DNA of 64,000 nt. Source: Desarmillaria ectypa (lineage: Eukaryota > Basidiomycota > Agaricomycetes > Agaricales > Physalacriaceae). The notes below the pieces were generated by a model that ran no database searches, was not told the DNA's origin, and worked only from the letters and a program-made list of their open reading frames with translations. Positions within the stretch are counted from its first letter, which is position 1; every line of letters starts with the position of its first letter. The stretch spans positions 248,001 to 312,000 of the forward strand of contig JAUDYN010000002.1 in assembly GCA_030407005.1 (NCBI GenBank), in the 5' to 3' direction. Shown here in pieces: positions 57,051-64,000 of this stretch. Made by a program: the position numbers and the translations under genes.

Positions 57051-58337
57051 TCAATTTCTTTCTAGATCAACAACAGCACGCCTGCCACTTCCAGAAGCGC
57101 TATCACAATCGCAACTATCATCCCTTTCCAGGCCATCTTCCGCGAGCTTGATCTCATGGCAGCTGCTCCGAGTCAACGTGCCCTCTGCAGCAGGGATACT
57201 TTCTGACTGAAAAACGGAATGGGCACCGAATTGCAGAGCAGAGACATTGCTCGATTTCCAACTATCATCAGGACGTGCTTGTCCCGATGCAACGCGTCCC
57301 ACGATAAGAGTCGGCGCTATTCCCTTCAAAAGCATTAGTACTTGAGCCACCACAGGAAAAGATGAACGAACTGTGATCGAGACGTAGATGACTTCCGGAT
57401 AAAGGCTTACATCATAGTTACGAACTAAAAAAGCCATCCAAAATATTAAGGAGAAGGCGTAGAGCGAAGCCGACTCAACAGGGATTTCGATGACCCCGCG
57501 GTAGGCACCAACGCTGTCTGAAGATCTCCCAACTCTTATGATACGGTAGATGATAAGAATGGTACAGAACAGCGTGGTTCCTAAAGAGAGCGAAAGGTAC
57601 ACGGTGATCCATGTGATCTCTTGTGTAGCCATCGATTGTATTTTCACTGCATCACCTGATGTAGGACCGTAGATATTATCGTGCAGAGCCAGCCAGCCAA
57701 AAACTGCTGCGGGTTAATCCCAATATGACAAGAAGGCTAAGTGGCATACCATTTTGGGAGAAAAGGAGTAGCGTTGGTAATACGATGACCCCACAACGAC
57801 CGCCCCAAACAACCCAGCAGCGCCAGATCTGATAAAAATTTCAGCGCTCTTCATAAAAGAAGGAGATTTCCAGAAATGAAGACAGACCATGATAGCATCA
57901 GCAATGATGGTATTGAGCCCGGACGTAAGTCCGGATACCCAATGCAATATAAGCCACGGAGAAGAGGTGCTTGTCGCTGCTTGAATTGTGGTAGCAACTG
58001 TCTCCCCATTCTTGATGAAGGTGTATTGTGTAAAGCTCCAATCGACAGCCACAAAAATTGTAGTCGAGATGTACAAGAAGACAATGATAAAAACCATAGC
58101 ATTTCTTGCTTTCGTTCGTCTTTCTTTGTTGGACGCTGTAGATCATGTGTGAATTCAGACGTAGTCATTGAAGATCTAACATACCTATTGCCCATAGAGC
58201 GACCGCTAAGATGCACGTATAGATGCCTATGATGTTTTTAGGTTAGATGCATCACATTGGTACTGTCACAGACCATGAAAAAAAGCTCCGAGGGGGACTG
58301 AGGTGAAGAGGACCCCGAGAACGTCGACTTCTGACAT
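57051..58337 (-). CDS. Seven-TM membrane protein, Agaricomycete family, copy 3
   Basis: It starts MSEVDVLGVLFTSVPLGAFFHG at 58337, followed by IYTCILAVALWAI, VFIIVFLYISTTIFVAVDW, FIKNGETVATTIQ, GLNTIIADAIM, CWVVWGGRCGVIVLPTLLLF, WITVYLSLSLGTTLFC, RGVIEIPVESASLYAFSLIFW, and the tail KGIAPTLIVGRVASGQARPDDSW, then a hydrophilic end RRAVVDLERN. It is about 390 residues, with the family's full tail motif. Exon boundaries correspond to those of 15761-16948 and 42525-43751. Function unknown. Confidence 0.75.
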
Positions 58338-59140
58338 GGTAATGGATTTTGGGCAAGTAAACCGACATTGCTGGAATTTATGTAGCGCGGCTAGTGCTAA
58401 CCTCAGCTTCATCTGTGATATCTATGTTCTCTGCATCCGATATCCCTTAAGATCCCTATGAAACTAGTGTTCTGAACAGAGAGCAGGAGATCGAATTCAT
58501 GATTCTGGGAAATACGTGTCATATAGCATCCAGTAACTATATTAGTTCAACAAGTAATCAAGAAGAGTACACACATCCAGAAGAAATGCAAGGCGAATAT
58601 ACTTAGAATATACTGTCAAACGTGCAGCGCGTATCTTCCTTCTTCGATATCAGATCCTTCGATTTTTCACATTAAAATGATATGAGTACTTACTAGACTT
58701 CCAACCAAGGATATATTGATTGTAGTGGTTCTGTAATAGCGCTATAACGGGGTGACACCATACGGTGGTGTTTGGGGAATATGTAGCCTTCGTCTGAATA
58801 AGTTTTGCTAGTACATCTTAGTACATCTGAAAAGGAGGAGGATGAACAGCTAGAAATCACTTCTTGTAGTTGAAATGTTGCCAACAGAAAGAGGGCGGTA
58901 CTGGATGATCAGTTGCAAGAGAAGTCGAATCGAAAGTCAATTTTGGCTACTGATCGGCCCGAGCCGACCGCTCACAACAGTGAGTACATAGGGTGCTGAC
59001 TAAGGGAATGAGTTGTTTCAACAAGCGATGTCGACTAATAATTACTGCTTCACTCAGGCACAGCAAACCTGAGCAGTGCTGTCTAAACACTCAGTGATGT
59101 ACTAGTACAAACACATCTACCTCTGAACAATTTGATCATA
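58338..59140. other. Intergenic stretch without a supported gene
   Basis: A 63-codon minus frame (58693-58884, start MATFQLQEVISS) has no domain. Nothing else supported. Confidence 0.35.
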
Positions 59141-59271
59141 TGTACCTACTTATATACTAAATGCTAATTTACTAGAATCTTCTACAACTTTCCTAATATT
59201 TCTCTCTTAATCAGCAAGTTCGGCATGATGCCGGATTGCCATCATCTCGGCTCAACTCTCAAATCCCAACA
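59141..59271 (-). mobile_element. Truncated LTR of the 6115/45618 family
   Basis: This piece matches 45733-45860 from TACTTATATACTAAATGC to the end AATCCCAACA. The first half of the LTR is missing and no target duplication is seen. Confidence 0.8.
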
Positions 59272-59623
59272 TCAATGATTCAAGATCATCCGTTTTCAAT
59301 TGATGGATGACGATCACTCGCATGTGGTACTGTTCAGGACCATCAAGAAATCGGAGGGTTGAACTTTTCATCCTGGTGGCATAGCACAGGTACAGGTAGC
59401 TCGTCTTCGATTGTAACCTTTGTGGGATGAATCCCTCCTTTGGTTGATAGATGCAGTATAAAATCTGGACACCCTTCCCGAGGAAATTCACACAGAAAAA
59501 GTAAAGTATCGCATCCTGCTCTGGTGCATAACTCATTCTGAACAGTGCTGTATAATGGCGAGAAGTGAACACGCCGATGACAACATGCAGACTTCCATTG
59601 GTATAGGTTTCCATGACGCGCAT
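59272..59623 (-). pseudogene. Unidentified coding remnant cut by the LTR fragment
   Basis: An open frame from 59623 (MRVMETYTNGSLHVVIG) runs 114 codons and its last residues and stop (to 59252) are encoded by LTR sequence. The segment before the junction reads like a protein (HYTALFRMSYAPEQDAILYF) but no family is recognised. It may be an old gene truncated by the element, or chance. Confidence 0.3.
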
Positions 59624-60287
59624 GACATTTTCAGTACAAGCCCTTCAAAATGAAAGCATTTCCACAATTTCTTCGTATACTTAGCCACTTCGACACTAGT
59701 CTGTGTATGATGGATCTGTTCCCCAGATCGCCTGTAGCGCCTGTTATCTGGTATAACCTATTTTTGCCCATTTTTGCGCGGCTTGCATATTATGCAGTCA
59801 GTCTAAACCACTGAGTCGCAAAAGGAGACCTAAGTAGCTTTGTTTGTTGGAAAGTTCATGTAAGTACGCGAGTCTCCTGAGTCCAAGGAGAAAATCTCGT
59901 TAAATCCTAAAATTTGATGAAATGAAGTGAAAATTCTTAGACGCAGGTCGGTTAAGTAACAACATAGCGTTCACTTGCTGCAAAACCTCTTTCTTTTTCC
60001 CTTGTCGAGCTTCGGCGGTTTACTCTTCGCAACTTTATGCACTGGCAATGGCAACCTACAATGATAATTGATTGATATCTTAATGACTTGTTAAACGCGC
60101 TCGGGGTCTTGGCAGGATAGAACCATGACGAAGAGGGCTACAGCATTTTCACCAAAGATGTATCATAACGAAGAAGGGAAACAAGTGGGATACACGGATG
60201 ATAGATAATTAAGAAGGTAACTTCAAGTCCGTGTTATGAATGCTCATTGAGTCCGTGCATCCCATAGTGCCATGGCAATTGCCCAAA
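59624..60287. other. Intergenic stretch without a supported gene
   Basis: No feature recognised. Confidence 0.35.
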
Positions 60288-60639
60288 TTAAGCACGGCCC
60301 AAAAAGATGAGGGCCTGACGAGATGCCTCTTCCCTAGCTGGGCGAACGCTTCTGGCACTTCCTTGACCATGGGCGACGCCATCAACTAACCAAGACAGGA
60401 TGTCAGCGGGCGTTCCATGATAGTCTACAGATAGATCGTACTCAAAGCAGTCGAGGTCCATGTTCCATTATGCTGGAGTCCTTCAAACACGTCGTGGAAG
60501 TCAAGTTTAAATCCAGCTTGGATAGAAAGGTTGTTCAACTCTGTTCGGTAGTCTGTGAAGAACCGATAATATCAGACAAATCACAAGATAAAAAAGCCTG
60601 AGATCATAGCAACGTGCCTCTTCGTTGGTTGTCAGCCAT
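60288..60639 (-). CDS. Small dsRNA-binding-motif-like protein, 3 exons
   Basis: The gene model is MADNQRR (exon 1, 60618-60639), then an exon with DYRTELNNLSIQAGFKLDFHD and FEGLQHNGTWTSTAL, then an exon with IDGVAHGQGSARSVRPAREEASRQALIFLGRA and stop at 60288-60290. About 78 residues. The alpha-beta-beta-beta-alpha order, the conserved YRTELNN start, GTWTS strand, G.G.A turn and final KxxAARxAL-like helix (REEASRQALIFLG) fit the minimal double-stranded-RNA-binding motif found as small stand-alone proteins in Agaricomycetes. The first intron would need a GC donor (GCACGT), which lowers confidence in exon 1; the second is GTACGA..TTAG. It has no open frame long enough to be noticed without splicing. 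Confidence 0.55.
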
Positions 60640-62586
60640 TTTATCTGTTTGAGGAGGTTAATTATTTCAGAGGGAGCAGGCGTCAGTTAGTATGATATCG
60701 AGACGCCATTGTCATTATTTTTATACCATAAGGACAGAAATACAACTGGCCAAGACAAGTAGAACGCCCCAAATCATATTTTTTCAAATACAGCAACATA
60801 CCGACAAGAAAGGGAGAAACGATAGCCAAATTGACAGCATGGAAGGTGAAACATCGTACTAAAAAGCGCTTCCGGCTCTTGCTCGCGGGAGCGAGATGTA
60901 TTGTGAATCAATAGATCCCGAGCGCAAAGCCCAGGCCAATAAGACACCGGGCTCATGAAAGACAGCTTTGCAAGAAAGATGGCCTAATCCGAAAGTTGTT
61001 TCAGGAAAAGGCGCTTGCACATGTTAATCAGTTAAATGATATCATATGGCATCTACGATGAGACGGACATAGTGATACATGCCCATGAGAAGGTCTACGA
61101 AGTTTGATAGTGCAGATCAGGCCCAAATACGCCGAAAACTAGCAGAGAGGGTTAATAGCCACTTGGTGGTGTCAGAAAGCTATACTAGCAACAGCAGAGC
61201 TAATAAAGAGTTTATTTGATAATCTCTGATAAGCGGAAATGGTTAAAACAGCAGTAAGCAGCAACAGACGGAAGAAGATCCCAGGTTCTGACTCGTCAAA
61301 ATGCAATCTTTCTGTCGTTTTGCTTTGACCTGCTGTAGACACGAGAGACGAAAATATTCGTTTGAACCCTTTTGGTGGCCGTCAACTGTAAACAATTATA
61401 GTGGCTGTGACATCGTCGCATCGCACGTGGTCGTGTTTGTACTAATTGCTTTCCCACGGCCGCGCGGTGTGGATCCCTACAACTAGTACTGCTACGGTGC
61501 CGATTCCTCTTACCATGATTCCTCTCCTTGCATAATAGGCGACGCAGCCATTACATTAAGCCCTTCCGGTTCGACTGCGGCAACTGGAGGAATGGTACTT
61601 GTTATGTGCTCAATAGGCGACGGAATTGTAGAAAATTGTAGAGCTGGGCGACATCAGGTATATGAAGAGACTGCGTGGAACTACTATATAGCGCTTAACG
61701 AAGATATTTTCCAGGGATCATTCGCCGTATTCTACCTTTAGCACAATGTATGGTTTGCATCGAACCGGTACATGGAATACTTTTGGTAGTTGCTCCTCCT
61801 TGGTCCATTAACCCCTTTTGGCACCGCTCCCCGATAAATATTAGATACCCTACCCAGATCACGAAACATCTTTCTCCAATCGCAGTGGACGCACTAACGC
61901 TAGCCTGCATTATGTTAGCCGTGCGGGCTTCCCGGGCGCGATTGTGCTGTGGACGGCTCAGGACTGCGGTGCTGTTCCTGTAAAATCCGGTGTGTTAATA
62001 TTGGGCTCAGAGGATTACGCTGTAAGATATAGGCAGAAACCATTGGACCGTCGGTTTCGGCAGAGAACAATTCGTTGTATGGGCTTTATCTACCTCAAGG
62101 AGTTCCTTAGACTTCTGATCTCGTCGGCACTGCTTGAAACCACCTACGTCAATAAATGGCCAGCGCTTACAACCAGCATTTAAGCGCAAAGTCTTAACGT
62201 TTCATGCAGGACCGCTTAGAGCAATATAATTTGCAGGCTGTATTCTCCCTACGGTGACTTACAGACCGGTACAAAATTCAACGTAGAACAACGTGTTGAC
62301 TGATGCCCTTGTTTGTTACAATCAGGTCCTTATAATATTTGTTATTGTCGTTTCAGCTTGCTTTATCAGTATGGCCGTGCAATAGCCACAGTTGTCGCTA
62401 CAGCAAGCCTTATTTGGCCGTTTCGGAGTCACCTCTCGAGCTGTCGTACCGCATCTGGCGTCTTGTTTAGATCTTGTCAGACATAGTGTCAGACACAACT
62501 GTTCTGAATATTGAGCGCCACTAGGGATGAGAGCGTTAGTTATTAGCTGTCAGTTCAAACTGACCTGGCGAGAGCCCATTTATTTC
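60640..62586. other. Long stretch with relics only
   Basis: A frame without an ATG at about 61515-61738 (plus) contains IIGDAAITLSPSGSTAATGG, faintly like the GDAAHxxxPHxGxGA motif of FAD-dependent hydroxylases, but the key histidine is absent and the continuation is not convincing. The frame at 61750-61983 has no domain. No gene is called. Confidence 0.3.
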
Positions 62587-63018
62587 CTAGCCAGGATGGC
62601 GCATACACATTACCCTGCAATATAAAACCCTTCTTTTGCAATCACCAACTTTGAGCGACGACAAAACTCTGTCAAGGTTAGCAATGGCAGCCTTTTCTCT
62701 AGCAGCTCTCTCCAGTTCGCTGGGCTCCCTCTTATTCACGACTTCTCTATCGTCCTCTATCACCCTATACCCGGTATATACATCCTCCGCTTTTCTAACG
62801 TCACGAAGCTGATACGACTCTGATGATGCAGGCTATTCCCATTGAACATCCAATGTTCCAGTTATCCCCTTCAGCGCCAGTCTTGAAGTGCATTCGAGTA
62901 AACGCACCTCGTCCATCGCTTGCAGATCCTGCCAGCGTTGAAGGAGAAGATTGTTGAAGAAAGCAATTCCGAGCACTTGCGAGAATACTCTCGAAGTTTC
63001 GGCGTTAGTCAGCGGCAT
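62587..63018 (-). pseudogene. Unassigned 143-codon frame interrupted by one TAG
   Basis: From ATG 63018 the frame reads MPLTNAETSRVFSQVLGIAF and on to LDVQWE, then TAG (62833-62835), then stays open in the same phase through ESYQLRDVRKAEDVYTGYRV and the charged helix KREPSELERAAREKAA to a stop at 62587. A 28-nt intron would be too short and out of phase. The protein-like composition on both sides suggests a gene recently broken by one base, or stop-codon variation between alleles. Family unknown. Confidence 0.35.
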
Positions 63019-64000
63019 AAACTTTGAAGCGCAAAAGCAGACATATTTAGTAGTTTATAGTAAATTCTAGAAGTACACGAAATGTATTTAAGTAGGTTAA
63101 TTCTCATTTTCTACACTCATCCTCTACTGCTTACAATAAAGGTAATGAAGAGTAACAGAATCGTTCATCCAGGACATTGGTAAAAGGCCGTCAATGAGTG
63201 TTTCAGAATGCTTCTCTTTTACCTTGCCTTGATAGAACTGGAAGGCAATCTTGCACTGTTCTAAGGTCTTGATTTTTGTCCTGTCGGAGGCAGTACAGCG
63301 TGCATCGGTGTCTGCACAGAAGGAACATTAAGATGGGACAGTTGAGGTGAGATGGCTTGTGTTCTTTCATATCAGACGTTAACTCTCGGTGGATACTAAG
63401 CCGAACCCCGTCATCGATTATGTTCGAAAGCTTGGACCGGGATGTATAGCTTGTGATCCTTGAGCAGCCTGAATGTAAATTCATGGGCATCTTCCGGAGT
63501 GATGAGGCGTATTTCTCAACGAACTGAAGACATGAGGGGTCGATTGGTGATGAGTAATCTAGGGCCGCAAAGATACTCCCGTCAGCCATTCGAAATATGA
63601 GGTGAGACGGCTTATCTTCTCATAGCATAATGCCACCTTTTGTCCAACATCAGGGACGCCCCGGATCAAGAAATCCCATGTCGACATTGGTGCTAACAAT
63701 TCTGTGGGAAGAATTATTGAACATACGACCAACAGCTTACAAGCCAGAAATATTCAAAGAGGAAACCGCCTTCTCTTTCGGATGAGTCGGTGGTCACTTC
63801 TTCGCTTTGTTTCAGGACTCCGACTGACATGCAGCTTTCTCAATCTCCGGACTTCGCCTCACCGTAATACCTCTATTGTCATTAGCTATAGACGGCTGTT
63901 GAGGTCCCGGAAAATGAGACGGATCGCTGGGTCTTCGAATGCCAGGTAATATCAATTCATCTTAGTCCCAAAAAGAGCTAAATCATAGGTTTTTTTTTTT
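63019..64000. other. Window end, unassigned relic
   Basis: On the minus strand MADGSIFAALDYSSPIDPS (start 63589) and, in another frame, ITPEDAHEFTFRLLKDHKL look protein-like but need a frameshift to join and match no family I know. The window ends in a T run. Confidence 0.3.

Noticed and set aside
61515..61738. GDAA motif suggesting an FAD-dependent salicylate-hydroxylase-like enzyme
   Set aside because: Only one short motif, with the usual histidine and PHxGxGA missing, and no other part of such a gene nearby.
1..64000. CRISPR arrays, bacterial operons, riboswitches, viral genomes, rRNA
   Set aside because: No pattern of evenly spaced identical repeats with unique spacers of CRISPR type, no Shine-Dalgarno-led operons, no rRNA; the 14-bp array at 10013-10160 has only five short units and an LTR-like setting.

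Overview
The window looks like a chromosomal segment of a mushroom-forming basidiomycete (Agaricomycetes). Genes are split by many 45-65 nt introns with GT..AG (rarely GC..AG) ends and CTNAY-like branch sites. The protein families are typical of that group: a Zn2Cys6 regulator with a coiled coil and fungal_trans region, multi-exon P450s of the RGPPRPSLLLG / AGHDTTA type, F-box proteins, a Kre9/KNH-like GPI protein, a GH30 glucanase/galactanase-type enzyme and several uncharacterised 7-TM proteins. Nothing bacterial, viral or organellar was seen. Coordinates of spliced genes run from start to stop codon; exon joins were made by eye.

Layout. 1-4.1 kb: repeats and relics plus one 43-residue secreted peptide gene (1301-1537, minus). 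4.1-5.3 kb: complete epoxide hydrolase (minus). 6.1-6.4 kb: solo LTR with perfect target duplication. 8.1-8.9 kb: serine-rich GPI-anchored protein. 9.2-14.5 kb: an intron-containing tRNA-Thr(AGT), at least five tRNA-Thr-like fragments, a 14-bp repeat array, a broken copy of the secreted peptide, and inverted copies of sequence found at 3.2-3.9 and 7.6-7.9 kb. 15.8-16.9 kb: first 7-TM paralogue. 17-20.3 kb: repeat-rich. 20.4-36.5 kb: P450 block holding two apparently intact genes (24.9-27.3 plus; 34.2-36.5 minus) and two pseudogenes (20.4-22.9; 32.6-34.0), interleaved with a MITE-like element, an F-box gene and an MFS exporter. 37.5-41.9 kb: Zn2Cys6 regulator and SSU1-type sulfite/anion exporter, divergently transcribed. 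42.5-43.75 kb: second 7-TM paralogue. 45.6-47.1 kb: another solo LTR and an F-box relic. 47.8-49.7 kb: second MFS exporter. 50.1-52.1 kb: secreted GH30. 52.3-53.2 kb: DUF7702/RTA1-like membrane protein. 53.7-55.3 kb: zinc alcohol dehydrogenase. 57.05-58.3 kb: third 7-TM paralogue. 60.3-60.6 kb: small dsRNA-binding-like gene. The rest, to 64 kb, holds relics.

How the genes may work together: P450s, an epoxide hydrolase, an alcohol dehydrogenase, two drug:H+ antiporters and a sulfite-type efflux protein suggest an accessory island for oxidising, reducing and exporting small molecules (detoxification or tailoring). No terpene synthase, PKS, NRPS or other backbone enzyme is visible, so calling it a biosynthetic cluster is not supported by this window alone. 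Birth-and-death gene duplication (P450, MFS, 7-TM) and transposon debris dominate. The most unusual items are a 6-nt microexon that completes the zinc cluster of the regulator, a tiny secreted-peptide family with one decayed copy, and the tRNA-Thr fragment field.
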